From assembly GCA_009760855.2 (NCBI GenBank), contig WPIO01000022.1:5344501-5408500 (forward strand): a DNA stretch of 64,000 bases. The letters run 5' to 3'. Under the pieces are notes generated by a model. It had not been told where the DNA came from. It was given only the letters and a program-made list of their open reading frames with translations, and did no database searches. The stretch comes from Cristatella mucedo (lineage: Eukaryota > Bryozoa > Phylactolaemata > Cristatellidae). The position numbers and the translations under genes were made by a program. Positions 11,526-62,882 of this stretch are shown in pieces. Numbering within the stretch: the first letter of the stretch is position 1; every line of letters begins with the position of its first letter.

Positions 11526-13236
11526 ATGGCTCCAGTGGGCATTAGCTAGGGAGGACTAGCGGGAAAAGTCATTGCAATCAAGCAAAAGTGATTTTCGCAG
11601 TGTACTCAAGCCAACTCGGGTAGCGGCCCTAGGTGCTCGCGTGCACCCCAATGCGTCCGAGAATCGGATTCGTTGCGAAATTCGAAAGCGAGGCTCGGTT
11701 CGAGAGTCTCGCGTGAACGCTCTCTAGGATAAAGGAAGTAAGGCTCGCATGCGCCAGGCGCTCTACAAGGACGGCAATGAAGTATTCAGCCTCACAGATA
11801 TCGGTCGTACCTGCGCAAGAAGTCACAAGCCATACCATTAGCGTGGCTGAGACGCGTCGTCTAATGGCTACTCCCAGGCCAGTTGCCATAGCCGGATGCC
11901 GACTTCGTGAGGCACGAATCAAAAGACAACAGTTCCTAGGCCGCTGACTGTTTTTCTAATGCCGGTAGCACCAATGGCACCAGTCACAGGATATACTGAC
12001 GAATGCTAATGATTCCCTGAGCGGACAGCTGCCGCAGCCAATCCGCAGCCATGCCGAATATAGAGCAGAATTCAAACGACACTGCCACGCTTTGCCGCTC
12101 GACGCCCTCCAGAATCCTCTGGTCAGTTCGGGGGGGGAGGGGGTCGGAAGAGCGGCCCCATCTGAGTTTTGTAGTTTGGTTCGCGCTCAGCACAGAACGC
12201 CAGCCGGCGACTCGCACCACCTGTTTGTTTCACTGCACTGCGCACGGAGAAGGAGGAAGCACGACTCTCTTCGCCCACCGGAGTGCCCGCGCGACTGCCT
12301 CGACTGTCGACAATCTGACCTCGACCTCGACTGTCGCAACAATTACTAACAGCGCTGTACGACCGCATACCACAGCGAGTGTCGTCGAAGCACACTCGTA
12401 CAACGAGCAGGGACAATGCCGTTCAATTAATCGAAACTACAAGTTTAATAAATAGTTTTATTTCTCGCCGAGCTGCACCTCCGGCTCCTCTTTCGCCTCG
12501 CATACCGTAAGCCCTTTATACCGACCTTTAGCCCTCAACCTGCCTCGGTGGCTTGAGCCGGCTTCGAATTCGTACGATTTGCACCAAGTCATAACGATGA
12601 TGAAAGCAATTGCAAAGAACCGTAAGAGAACGAGACCTCTTTCTAGGTACTTTGAGCATGGTGGAAAAGAAATGGTCTGCATTCGTGAGTCCGTGAAGAA
12701 GAGTTCATACGACGGGTGACAATGCTGAGAGGAACAGATGAGTCTCTGACTTCCTTTCAAGTTACATTGCAGTATTCAGCTGCCTGATGGTCTTCCGTCG
12801 CTTGGAAGCTTCGCAGTCGTAGTTGAAGCAGTTGAAGCGGACACAAAAGCAGCTAGACACCATAGGAACACGTGCAGAGCGTATATTTTTAAGCGAAACC
12901 ACCCAACCCACTACTAAATGCAGTGTAGGCACCAACAGCCACCACTCAAAATATTTGTACGTCACGGTCATTCGAGCATTTTCACCGGGTTTTGTGGCCA
13001 CGTCGCCTGGTAGCCTGCCGAGACAAGCCTTTTTTGGAGAATTGTCAGAGCAAAAATGTAGCCACCGCACTAGCATCCAAGTCTCACCTCTGACTTCTGA
13101 TCCGAGCTAACGTTCAGGCGATCTGCGTACCGGAAGCAGAACGGTATTAGCTGTGCTTCACCATCCAGCGACGATTCGTTTTGCGTTCGAAGCTATCCAA
13201 GCGCGAAACCGCATACAAAAATGGAATCACAGCGTT

Positions 13237-13316
13237 GTGTCACAGGTACAATCTGCGTGTCACAGGCACAATTTGTGTGTCAGAGGCACAATCTGCGTGT
13301 CACAGGCACAATGTGC
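13237..13316. repeat. 20-bp minisatellite, four units
   Basis: Four tandem copies of a 20-bp unit like GTGTCACAGGCACAATCTGC, each with one to three differences. No known element. Confidence 0.9.
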
Positions 13317-15476
13317 ACAATGTTGCGGGCGAAATTTGCGTGAAAAGCTAGCCACGCTTCGACCTCTATGCAAGGCGCTGCAGTAGGAATTCGGCCTAGC
13401 CGAGCAAATTGAAATCGGCCACTTTTCGAGCTAGCGGCTAGCTAAGCTGGCTTCTGTGTTGCTCACTGAATCATTTCGAAGAGTGCCGCACGCTAAGTCG
13501 CCTGGCTGGTTTTCAATATAAAAAAAACTCGGATCAGTCTGAAAATAGGCCACTCCCGCTGCTTTAGTTTGACTTAGTTTCGCTTCTCCTTCATCACTCT
13601 CTTCCTTCTGTAGATTTTGTCGCATGGGTGCAGTTGGTGTACAGTTTCGGCGCTGAGTGGCTTGCTTCTTCGCTTGTTGCTCTCCTTGCTGTCTGCAATA
13701 GATGTGCTTACGTTCTGCTCGCTTTTCTCCTTCTGTTCCCAAATAATTGCCGCGAAAACTCGCCCATCCACAATGGCGGGTGGAACCTGCAGGCTGTATA
13801 CGGAAATTGCACCCGCGCGAAAATTCACGGAAAACTTCAACTGTGGAAGGGAGGAATCTTTCAAAAATCTCTTGATAAAACTAAGTAAAAAATAAATAAA
13901 TAAATAATTAAAGTAATTGACTTTCGAATTCATGGTGTAACGCGAATGAAACTCTCGTGATGCTGAACGGGAGTATCTGTTATACATAAGCTACCAAAAA
14001 GAGTGGATAATTAATGTTAGTAGGCGGCGTAATGCTCGCGGCGTCGACGGCAGCGCCTAAGCCAGGCTGTTGGAGTCGTATCTCGACGAGGCCTCGGACG
14101 CGAAGCATGAAAATGAGAACGAATTAAGTGAGAATACCGATTCATATTTCCGCAGTACATGTCGAAGACACTGTAGCGACGTGCCCGGCGAATTTTCCAT
14201 TCTTAAAAGACGGATATGGCGGTCGCATAGGAGACCAACCGCGGCGATACAACGGCCGCTCGGCAGAGTGACAGGACACGATCACAATATAATCGAGTTC
14301 ATTTCGCATAAGATCGTACGGGACGTTTGGATATGTTATGGACATTTCGCAAAGGATCGCACCGACTCAGTTTGCCATTGGTGACGCCCTTCGCAGGAAC
14401 AAGAAAGTCCAGCCGGAAACTCTCTGCATCTCGCACAACACTCATCATAACCTCTTTGTCACCGGCTCTCGATATGCACGTCCCGGGGACAGGCAGCGCG
14501 AGGCAGCGGCCGACCGCTGCCTCGCGCTGACGCGCGCCGCTGCACTGCTCCAGCGGCCGACCTGGCTCCCGGCGCCGCGCGGGCATTCATTCCCACGCGG
14601 CGGCCACCTTCGCTCTCCTTGAATGCGGCATCCGAGCCGAGTTTAGCGGCCGTCCGGCGATGCTTAATTATGCCTACCTCGTGCTGATACGACTGTTTTG
14701 CTATTTCTTCGGGATAAAAATTCCAAACGGTTTGCTTGAAGTGGATGTTGACTAGCTCGAGGACGCAGAGCAGCTACGCAGTTACCCTAGTAACGAAAAT
14801 AGCTGCAAGCTGCGGCTACGCACGACTCATTGTTAAAGCAGTAATTTGTATGCATAAGCAGGCGCTAACGATGCCGCTCGCGGGTCTCTGGATAAGTAAA
14901 GGAGATGGCACGCAGGCTAGCGGAAGTGGAGAGCCGGGCCAGCGGAAGTGGAGCGCCAGGCCAGCGGAGGCGGCGGCTGTCGACGACATCGTGAACGCGT
15001 GCTGCGGAAGGCGACTCCCTATAGCTAGCGCGGAACGGCGGATGAAAATTAGTTCGAAGCTATAGCTCGTCTCAAAAATGGTAAAGCCTCTCTAAAGATT
15101 CACGCAGAGCCACTCATCCCGCCCTCCAGCTAGGAGTAGGAATTTATTACGTCTGCACGGGGCGGCAATGCGGCAGCAACAGCTCTTTGAACCGGAAGAC
15201 GAATGGAGCTGCGCAGGCCGCCAGCTAGGCGCAGCGATGCTGCTCCGCGCGATACAGCAGCGGGGCGCAATCAAAGCAAGGAAGACTTGTCTACCCGGTG
15301 CCCAGAGCTCTACCGCGCCGCGCGCGCGCGTAAGGCGAGCAGGAGTCGGCGGCGGCGCCGCGCCTGCGGCCTATCGTCACCGCGCACCGTCGCCGCTTTT
15401 TCGCGCGACGACGACCGACGCGACCGACCGCTCTCGATTGCGCCCTCGCCAACCGGGCAGGCTGTCGCGAGACTCC

Positions 15477-15479
<3 letters not shown>

Positions 15480-15528
<49 letters not shown>
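15480..15528. repeat. (CTG)16 trinucleotide repeat
   Basis: Sixteen uninterrupted CTG units (CAG on the minus strand) in a GC- and CpG-rich block of about 14.4-15.8 kb. All frames across it stay open for over 80 codons simply because of composition, so coding cannot be claimed. Confidence 0.95.
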
Positions 15529-16168
15529 ATTGCGAGCTTCGCTCCTTGTTTTCGTGCAGCGCACGCCACCGACGGCTTGACGGCTGGTCCGTTTGAATGC
15601 GCGGCCAACGCCGATTCCGAGGCGTTGAAGAAAAGTCCGCCTTGCGGTCTGAAAGAGTAAGCGAGAGACCAGCGACTCCGCGAGGCCCTAGTCCTTGACT
15701 TCGGTACTGTTTAACCGGAAGCGCGACACGTCGTATCAACTGAGCTTATGGTGCCCCTTTCCGACATGAGCCGTGCAGCTCCGCACGTTGGAGGAACGTA
15801 GTGAGGCCTTAAAAATACAGCGAGTCCTGGAGCACGAGCGTGTCCTTGAGCATAAGCTGTGAGAAAAATGTAAGCTCACGCGATTCCTTAGCCGAAGATT
15901 ATGGAATCTTTACCTCACGCGATCACCTGGAAGAACCAGAGCTATGAAGATGCGCCGCACGCGCGAAGTGCCATTTCTTTCTTCTCCAAGATAATTCTCG
16001 GCCTTGTTGCATCCCCCCGTAGAGACAAACAACGAAGTGCTGCAAACGTGCAAAGGCCATTCTCCAGGCTTCGCTAGCCTCTCCTTCGTATAAATCCTCC
16101 CATCTTCTTTTATAAACACGCGGTAGCCTTTTCTGGCAAGCGAATCCAGCTCTGCCTGCTTAAGGAAC

Positions 16169-16290
16169 GCCGATTTTGCCTAGGCCTCAAGGTGCTCACC
16201 TTTGCTGCTGAGGTCGTGGGCTCGAGCCCTGCGTCATATGTGACGCGCCTGCATAGAGATTCTCCTAGGGCGTTATACTAATGAATAAAA
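16169..16290 (+). mobile_element. SINE family A
   Basis: Forward copy: tRNA-like head, B-box GTCGTGGGCTCGAGCCCTGC, then GCGCCTGCATAGAGATTC and the GGGCGTTATACTAATGAATA tail. Confidence 0.75.
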
Positions 16291-16349
16291 TGTATACGGC
16301 CTCTCTCAAGCAGTAAGGAAAAGAAATACTAGCCGACTTAACAGCCTCT

Positions 16350-16491
16350 TTTGTACAGCGACAGAAGAGCCTTTACGGCTGTCACCACCGCTTGCAGCAG
16401 CCATAAAGAATGGTCCACCGCAGGATTCGAGCCCACGACAGCGGGACCGAGGTGAAAAGCAACCGCCTTACCAAGTGTGCCATCACGGCTC
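16350..16491 (-). mobile_element. SINE family B
   Basis: Antisense: TTGTACAGCGACAGAAGAGC, hairpin, ACCGCAGGATTCGAGCCCAC B-box region and CCATCACGGCTC head. Directly adjoined by a second-family LINE end. Confidence 0.75.
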
Positions 16492-16494
16492 AAC

Positions 16495-16705
16495 AGTAAT
16501 GTAACGTATCTCCGTTTGTAACTCCACAAAGCCACAGCGACTATGTGGGTGTCATGCAGCAGATTTTTGTATAGCGCACTCACGGCCTAAGCGGCTTTCA
16601 GTACGCATTAGGTAGCCGAGAGACTTCCTCTAACGCAACAAAGAGAAAGTGAGAAGCGTGGATGAGTCATGAGAGCAATTGAGGAAGTGAGTAGCATGGA
16701 TCTAG
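16495..16705 (-). mobile_element. second-family LINE 3' end
   Basis: Antisense 3' end: AATGTAACGTATCTCCGTTT, the TATGTGGGTGTCA segment and TTGTATAGCGCACTCACGGC, then the decayed C-terminal frame. It directly follows an antisense SINE of family B ending at 16491. Confidence 0.8.
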
Positions 16706-18351
16706 CAGCTCTTGACCCCCCACTCTGGAAGCATCTGAATATCTGTTCCGAAAGAGCGCCGCCCGAAAGCTTTTTTAGACTCCGATTAAGTCCTACTTTT
16801 AGACAGTTTCCCTCATGTGTAAGGCCCGATGCTGCGCTCCGAAGGTCAACTGCCCGGCAACCTTACATAACCCCATCCGAAAGCATTTGTAGCCTCGTTC
16901 TGTAATAACAGCCGGAAGCAACACGCCGTCCTGACCGAGGCAAATTCAGCCCCTCAAAAAAAATTTGCATTCGCCATTTTAGATGAGCTTGATGCTTCTC
17001 AAACGGCGAGCGGCGCGGAACCTAAATCTAAAGAGCAATAACTCGCTCCGAACGAGGAGCTGCCCGCCGAAGGCGAAGCCTTCCGCCCGGTGGTCACAGG
17101 TCTCCGTAGACCGGTCTAAAAAGAATTGACCTGCCTAGCAACTCTAAAAATACGACTGCCCCCTTTAAGTATTACGGTAGCTCTTCTGGAAACCGACGGT
17201 AGGCCCTAGCATGTAGAATTGCGCGCTAGGGCCAGTATTTGTAGCCTGCTGTAGCAAAAAACTACAGATTACCTGCGAATAAAGTCATTTAATTCCATCA
17301 GCTTCTAGAGCCGCTCTCTAAGCCTGGTAAATCCTTCATAGAAACCTGGAAGCCACCCGGAAAGGCCTATCATGCCTCCGAGGGAGGCTGAGGGGTAATG
17401 CGAGGCAAGGGGGGGGGGGCTTGAACGGCTACGATTTGGCTTCGACCATCGCGAGCTCTGCCCCTTGACCTTGAGCCTAGTGGCCAAGTGGCCATGCCAC
17501 TAGTGGGCTTTTTAGCTCCCCTTTCTCCTAGCTTCCATCTTCCCCAGCGTTCGATGACTAAAACCGGTAGTGCAGCTCGGCGAATGCTTATTTGGGGACA
17601 TCTTTCGGGCGGCTCTTTTTTCACACCGCCCGCCCTCCCCGTCACGTGAGGCGGCGCCGATGAGACGGCTCGCTAACAGTTGAAACGTCAATTGACCGGC
17701 GGCGAGAGTCGAGTCGCGCGTGAAATTCGAATCCGGGACGACCTGGCTGCAGAGGCCCAGCATCAGCGGCACGCTGACGATCTGGCAGGCAGGCCACCGC
17801 GGGGCTAGAGCCGTTCGCTTCGCTGGCCTGCGCCGGTCGCCACGAGTCGAGCTCGGTCGCGTCTCACTTTGGAGCGAACTGCGAATAATGTGAGCTATTT
17901 TCAGGCTTGTTTTCTAGTTGCGAAACTACGCCGATCGTCAAGGGCTTTACGAGCCAGCGTCACGTGAGGGCGGCGGGTTCCATCGACAATGCTCAACCGC
18001 CAGCTATCGCAGGCACGATTAAAAGCTGATTCATTCAATTTCACATGACATTCTAGGGAACCGTAATGAACACGCGGGCAAAAAACACCCACGACGTCGA
18101 ATGAGACTCGAGCGACGTCAAACCGCTTGAATACGCCTTGACCTTACGCTCTTATGACCTTCCTGACCTTTCTCAGTATTTGAGATATTAAGTGGTTGCA
18201 CTTTTGCGACCACCTGCAGCGCTGCCCTTATTCCAGAAAGAAGCGAGCGATGCACGTCTACATGCGGGGTTGTGGAATTCATTTAGTAAAGTACTTATTC
18301 CACAAAACATGGAAATCGCCCCAGGCTGTTGAACCAACCGTGCTTCCTTGC
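16706..18351. other. unassigned GC-rich sequence
   Basis: Frames up to 91 codons without recognisable domains; a G run at 17409-17418; no transposon match seen. Confidence 0.55.
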
Positions 18352-18432
18352 ACAGCAGATGTAGTGCCTAGAAAAGAGATTAAGTTCTTTGAGGACGCTA
18401 TTCAAATGTATTATTACTATTATTATCATTGC
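18352..18432 (+). mobile_element. L2-like LINE 3' tail only
   Basis: About 80 bp matching only the family tail: GTAGTGCCTAGAAAAGAGAT, then a GAGGACGCTATTC arm and a TATTATTACTATTATT end. A very short 5'-truncated insertion. A SINE of family B follows at once. Confidence 0.75.
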
Positions 18433-18483
18433 TATTATAACCGCATCCAGAGAACCAAATCCTTTTCCGCCGCGCCGCAATCG

Positions 18484-18605
18484 CTGGGCCGTGATAGCCC
18501 ACGGGGGCACGGTACTCGTTCTTCATGACCGAGGTCGCGGGTTCGAATCCTGCAGTTGGATGATTCTGTATTGCCAACTGCAAGCGGTAGGGATAGCCGA
18601 TATTT
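18484..18605 (+). mobile_element. SINE family B
   Basis: Forward: head GGGCCGTGATAGCCCACGGG and perfect B box GGTTCGAATCC at 18540-18550, then TTGCCAACTGCAAGCGGTAG. The terminal part is degenerate. Confidence 0.75.
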
Positions 18606-21814
<3,209 letters not shown>

Positions 21815-22180
21815 CCACAAGTGAATCAAATCTCTTTCTAGGCACTTTACACATGCCGAAGAGAAAGAATGTCAAATATATTTCACAAATGCACCGTTTC
21901 AGAGCACGGATTAGGGCGACTCGCTCGGACAGAGCAGATGCTGCTATAGATAGGTTGCTAGCCTCTTTTGTAATGTCGTCTAGTCAGGAGACGAAGTGAG
22001 ATCAGTCGGTAGTGAGGTGCTGGCTTACGGGAGCATAAGAACTGAAATCGCTGTTTTCAAGTAATTCGAAATCCGCCAGAGGCACAACCAAACGACCCGA
22101 ACGAGCGAACAATTCAGAAGCAGGTAAGCGGAGCGAGAGAAAGAAGTGACCAACAGGTGAGCGACAGAATCTTCTCGTCG
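21815..22180 (-). mobile_element. L2-like LINE fragment, decayed
   Basis: Antisense tail stem (AAATCTCTTTCTAGGCACTT at about 21829) followed by degenerate 3' UTR and ORF end. The match fades after about 22180. Confidence 0.65.
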
Positions 22181-22784
22181 ATCGTCTTCTCTTTGACGGG
22201 AAGCTAGTGCAGATTTAAGTGCTGAATTGTGGCAGCTGCAACTTCTAAGACTTGCAGAAATTCACAAATAATATTTTTGCAAGATTGAGTAATTTAAGGA
22301 CGGGTTAACGGTCGGTCGAGTTAAAGTTAGGCTTCTGGCTCCACCGCTGACATGAGTATTTCATTTACTCGTTCTCCTGTGGAAGACCTGGGTTCCGAGC
22401 AAGTAAGACGCTCATCCACGTTCATCTCTCGACAGTTATGGAATATTACTTCCGCCACCGAGGTACTCCGCAGACAGCCGACATATCAAAAAGTGCCTAC
22501 AAACTGCTGCATAACTCCTGCCGGAATCGAAGCAAGGCACGCTCGCCACCACTAACACAGAATACATCAAGAATAATACGGGTTAATGCGATTGCATTCA
22601 GACCGGCCAGTTTTGATGTAGCAGACGGGTAAAGGCGCCAGACGTTACTATGTTCTGGAATAGGTCTAAAAGAATGATCAGATTTCATCAAATATTCAGT
22701 TCAAGTTTATAACCCCTTGGATTGGCGTTGGCCTGTTTGGTTTATACTTCTCGACCACAAATCAAAATCATGACGAAATGTGTA

Positions 22785-24130
22785 TAGCTCACTCACAGCC
22801 TAAGCGGCTTTCGGTACGCATTCGGTAGCCAACAGACTTCACCTCATGCAAAAAAGAGAGTGAGAAGCATAGCTGAATCTGGAGAGCAGTTGAAGTAGTG
22901 AGTAGCATGGAAGTTGAGGACAGCTGGAGGATGAATTTTAGGACAGGATGAGCACGTATAGGATAATAGTCGGGTAATATGTAATAGGTAATGGTCGGCT
23001 GCGGGAGAGTAGCTGTCGTTGTGTAAGAGTTGTGGAAGTGAGTTCCACAGTCTAGGACCTGTAAAGCAAAAGCTTCTGTCGTCAACAGTTTTTAAGCGGA
23101 GGAATGGAACAGCTAATTTATTGTCCACACAGGACCTGAGGGCTCGAAGAGGCTGGAACTGGTGCAGCAGTTCAGCTAGGTACCAAGGAGCCAAGCCGTG
23201 GCGGGCCTTGTGGGTCAGCGTAAGAACTTTAGCCATCAATTTAAGGGACGAACGGGGCAGGAGGGGTAGGCTGAAACCGGTGCAGCTCTACCAGGTACGA
23301 AGGTGAAATGCTTTTCTTTTGTGTCCGCTGACCAGCGGGAAGCAATCGTAGCTCCTTTAGCAAAGAAGACACGAAGGAACTATTGAATTTCGCCAAACTT
23401 CTACCAAACGTCTACCAGACCGATCGCTGTTCTCAATCGTTCAGGTAGAATATCGTGATCAGTGGTGTCGAGGGCAGCAGACAGATCCAGCAGAGCTATG
23501 GCACGTGACAATGCCGTCATCATTGCTGCACAGAATGTCATTTGTTACATGATGGAGATCAGTTTCAGTGGTGTGCTGCCGCTTGAAACTTTTCAGAAAT
23601 TTTATTCTTTTTAGTGTGCTTAGCAACAATTTTTCAAGAATCTTTGACAAAAAAAGGAATAAGGGAAACTGGGCAATAGTTTGCAAGAACCTCAGTATCT
23701 AATCCGGGCTTTTAAGTACCGTTCTAGCAACGGCCCATTTGAATGATTTGGATACAACCCCAGAGAAGCATTATAAATCTGGGTTACGGCTGGGCTAAGT
23801 TCGTCTGTCAGTGAAGATCGCAGAGATGATGGTATAGGGTCTCTAGGAGACGAGCTCTTTTTTACTAGACCTGATTAAGGAGCGGCATCGCATGCAGAAA
23901 CGTTGGTAAACTTTACAGGAAGGTCACAGGTTGCAATTCAGCAATTGCTTCTGTCAGAGGCATTATGGAGGCGCGAATGTGCGAAATAATTGTTTAAGTG
24001 GCCGAAAAATGTTCGGCCGAGCCGTTAATATCTGGGGAGTGAGACCTCTCAGCATTGGCAGGCGAATTGTTTACCGTCTCATAAATTTGTTTTGGGTCTG
24101 ACTGGCAGGACTTCAGCTTCCGACATGCGC
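22785..24130 (-). mobile_element. second-family LINE, internally deleted
   Basis: Antisense copy of a second CR1/L2-group LINE. The left part (22785-23300) encodes RHGLAPWYLAELLHQFQPLR, DRSFCFTGPRLWNSLPQLL and the family C-terminus. The right part (23450-24100) encodes LSKILEKLLLSTLKRIKFLK, then TTETDLHHVTNDIL and a degenerate first RT motif (LLDLSAALDT). Everything between the first RT motif and the C-terminus is deleted around 23300-23450. Confidence 0.8.
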
Positions 24131-24720
24131 GCAATAGTTATAACAATGATAAGATATTTGCACAGTATCCTCAAAGAACTAAATATCTTTCTAGGCACTT
24201 TACATTTTCCGCACAAGAAGCATAATAACTAGTGATAACTTGCAGTGTCAGCAAACAAATGCCTCTTCATATGTACCCAGCAAATGCTGTGAGGAGCAGA
24301 TGAGATTTTAGCTTCAAAACCAAGTCTAGCGATGTCATGTCAGTCGGGAGTGAGTTCCAGGCTTTCCGAAAGTACCAACTAAAGGCAGGCACGGTCTCAC
24401 ATGGATTTGAGGATAGTCAAGAGGCACAGCTACTGACTTGAGTCGGGAGAGGGGTTTTACGATACCTAGCCTGATTGAGAAGTAGTTTGAATAGCTAGGT
24501 CGGAGCGTGAAAGGAAGGAATTGAAAAGTGAACTTCAGAAACTTGGTAGTCGATACGCCTCTTGATGGATAGCCAGTGCAGGTCGGTGAGAAATTCGCCG
24601 CAGCATTTGAGGCGTTTGGACAAGACTGCCTGTGGTTTTGCACCGACTGTAAACTTGTTAATGCACTGGCCGGAATAAATAATTGCATAAGTTGAGACGA
24701 GATGTCACAAATGTATGGAC
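24130..24720 (-). mobile_element. L2-like LINE 3' end, decayed
   Basis: Antisense tail at 24140-24210, 3' UTR, and ORF2 C-terminus with short frames (FSPTCTGYPS-type out-of-frame shadow of ADLHWLPVK). It abuts the upstream end of a second-family LINE in the same orientation at 22.8-24.1 kb. Confidence 0.75.
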
Positions 24721-26019
24721 CAGCTTGAATATTGTGTCTTAGTCACTTCGAACTCACGTCCGCAATTCTAAGGGAACGACCATTCTTTGAGACTCTTTCG
24801 ATTGCCCTCCTCAGTCAGCAATGCTTCTCATTCATTCTTTACTACGCGATACTAAGTCTGTTGTCTACCTTATGCACACTGAAACGCTTAGAATTTCGTG
24901 CACTACAGAACACCCAATCGTAGCAGCTGCACCTCTTCATAGGCTTTGTTAAGTTACACATAGAGGTATAATAGATATATGTATAGTACACACCTAACTG
25001 CCAGTTCAGTATTACGGACTGCACACACAGCTACTATGCCTTCGTTCCGTCAAGAAATCAAAAAATACTGGCAGTCCTCGAGTGTCTCTCCTGCTCTCAT
25101 TCCGTTTAACGGAATAAGACCATTCTCCAAGCCCATTAAAATACCACCGGCATCCTCATCTCCGAGCGGCAGCCATTATTAAATAATCTTTTATAAAAAC
25201 CAATTGAAGGTCAGTTCTAATCATAGTCACACATGTACTGTGGAGTATTACTTAATATTTAAGCAATTCTATACTTTGAAGTCATCCGGCAGATCTGTTG
25301 AGATCGGTACTATGTAAGCAAGCGGCCTAGTGCTATTCCGGATGCGTCCCTTTTGGAAGTGTGTGTCCATAAATCTCTGTCAGGGGGAGATGAGGTATGC
25401 ATCCTGCTGCCTTTGAGCAACAGGGGGAAATGATGCACGAGAAACTGCGACCAATGTCGACTCAAACTCCCGGGAGCTGCACCGAAACACAAAAGGATAG
25501 CAAAAGCAACGAGCTGCATCTAGGGGAGAGGGTGGCCATCATCTCGGCCCGGCTCCGGTAAAGGCATTGCTGCTGAACCCAGCAGTCCTCTTTCCAGCTG
25601 GAAACTTTTCACAACCATCCCTTTGGCTGCACTCTTCCGGATCGGAACTTGGTCAAGTTCCCTGGAAGGCCACTTAGCTTGCTGGTAACAAGATGAGCTA
25701 GCACAAAGATTACATGCGTGCTGCAATCTACTCTGACAAGCCTTCGTTAGCTACTTGGCCGGTAAATGCAGGTCAGCAACCAGCAGTGGACAAACCCCAG
25801 AAGACCGATCGTAGCAGCAGCACCACCACCACCACCACCACCACATAGCTGCAGTACGTCCAGGCCGTACTGCCGCAAAAAAGGCAGCTTTCTTCCCTCC
25901 AAAAAGGTCGGCTTGGGTCATGCCTGCCTATCTATCTCAGTGAAAGCCACGTGATTGCTGGAGACAGCCGCCCCTATCCCGGAGCTCTGCCGCGAGACTA
26001 GCGCAGAGGAGCGGAAGAG
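24721..26019. other. unassigned sequence
   Basis: No gene or repeat recognised except the CAC run. Confidence 0.55.
25819..25844. repeat. (CAC)n repeat
   Basis: About eight CAC units after a short GCA run; no gene context. Confidence 0.88.
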
Positions 26020-26312
26020 TAGACCTAAAAACACACCTATTTAGGACAGCATTTAGTGGGTCTCTGTGATTCGTCCTTGATGTGCTTATGCTTGCTGACA
26101 CTGTGCATGCTGCCACTAACCACATTTGCATGCTGACCCTGTGCATGTCACCCCTAACCATATTATTCATTTCGTTTGTTTTTTAAGCATGATTTTACTT
26201 ACCATTCAATTGCATTTCACTTTACAGCAAATGTAAAGCGCCTTGAGAGAGATTAAGTTCTCTGAGGGCGCTTTATCAAGTGAATTATTATTATTATTAT
26301 TATTATTAGAGT
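26020..26312 (+). mobile_element. L2-like LINE 3' UTR copy
   Basis: Well-preserved 3' end from the last codons of ORF2 (AAAACACACCTATTTAGGAC) through the CATGC-rich UTR, the GCGC stem and an (ATT)n tail. Short AGAGTA matches flank it, a possible target-site duplication. Confidence 0.85.
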
Positions 26313-26874
26313 ACTAGGCTGAGGAGCGGACGAGTACAGAGGTCCCGGTGTGCTGTCTTGGCTGTGCTTCTCACTTTCACCGTGCTCCGAAAGATTATGG
26401 CTGTTGGCAACCGTGTGCACCCGACCCACTTAGGCTTTGAGTAGGCCATCTATAGAAAACCCTCTAGCACAGCAGCCAGCCACCACATCTTATGCAGCTT
26501 TGCAGCAAGCTAGCTATCTAGATAGATAGGTACGATAGCTCTTCTTGGAACCCAGGCACCTGCCCACTAGCACAAGGCGACCAGAGAGCAAAGAACCGCC
26601 CACCGTTTACCCTTGGAGCTGACGTCACACTCGGTATTGACGTTAAGTGAAGCAGTTACCACCACATGGCCTGCAGGACGTCGGCTGCTGCCAATCTTTT
26701 CCCCTAGCACTGGACAGACCAGCCGGCAAAAAACAACCACGACTCCTCGCTGCCATTGCAGCAACAGTTGCCACCATGAACCACCCGGAAGGGGGAGGCA
26801 AGGAGGGAGGCAGAGAGAGCTAGGTAGGGGATGCAATAGAGTGACTTGACGCGGCCCAGCCCCCGAAGTGCGAC
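26313..26874. other. unassigned, downstream of CHERP
   Basis: Immediately beyond the longest possible CHERP frame. May contain 3' UTR or a last exon, but no polyadenylation signal was identified. Confidence 0.4.
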
Positions 26875-27389
26875 CTACACGTGCCGCACACGTGCACGGC
26901 AGGACGGCCTACTGTGATGGCCGCCACGGTCGAGCGAAGGGGAGCGCAACGAGGCGAGCACACCATAGTCGTCGCAGGCAGCCTGATATTCTCTATTTGA
27001 GTGCAAAACGTCGCGCTCCAGTAGCAGGCTATACAACGAAAGAGAAGGGCCGACCGCCTGCTTCGGTCGGCCAGAAACGGGAGGTGCGGCCGCACGTTCC
27101 CGGGGCATTTCTTCTTTCTCGATGCCTCCGACTACGACGACTGACGGCAACAGCTCCGCTCCGCTGAGCCGATGGCATCGTCGCTCGGCTACTCCGGGGC
27201 GCCATCGCTGCCCTGCTGCTGCTGCTGTTGCTCTGAAACGCGCGGCGACCGCGAGCTTCGACAGTCCGGACGGCCTGCGGCAGGCAGCAGCGCGAGTCGG
27301 CGGCGGCGCCGCCGCCGAGGGGGCATCGGCGGAAGGAGGACGGCAGGGTCGCCTCGAGAGCTCGGTCGCGCGAGCGCTCTCTCTCTCAC
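26875..27389 (-). other. possible CHERP C-terminal extension or intron start
   Basis: In-frame continuation of the G-patch exon to a TAA at 26875. The predicted peptide is compositionally biased (Arg, Ala, Ser, Pro), with no domain I recognise and no counterpart in vertebrate CHERP. The DNA is GC- and CpG-rich. It may be a genuine C-terminal tail, an intron read through, or 3' UTR of an isoform. No clear polyadenylation signal on the minus strand was noticed just below it. Confidence 0.35.

Positions 27390-62882
<35,493 letters not shown>

Larger units (their letters stand above)
11526..16168. other. unassigned region with GC- and CpG-rich block
   Basis: Apart from the 20-bp minisatellite and (CTG)16, nothing is identified. 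From about 14.4 to 15.8 kb the sequence is GC-rich with many CpGs, unlike the CpG-poor right half. It could be a promoter-type island of an unseen gene. Frames here are composition-driven. Confidence 0.5.

Noticed and set aside
13237-13316. CRISPR-like array
   Set aside because: Contiguous 20-bp tandem units without spacers in a eukaryotic genome; a minisatellite.
15168-15739. Poly-Leu, poly-Ala and poly-Gln frames
   Set aside because: All come from the (CTG)16 repeat in stop-poor GC-rich sequence; no flanking domain.
18530-18560. tRNA gene suggested by GGTTCGAATCC
   Set aside because: The B box belongs to a tRNA-derived SINE; no complete cloverleaf or acceptor stem around it.
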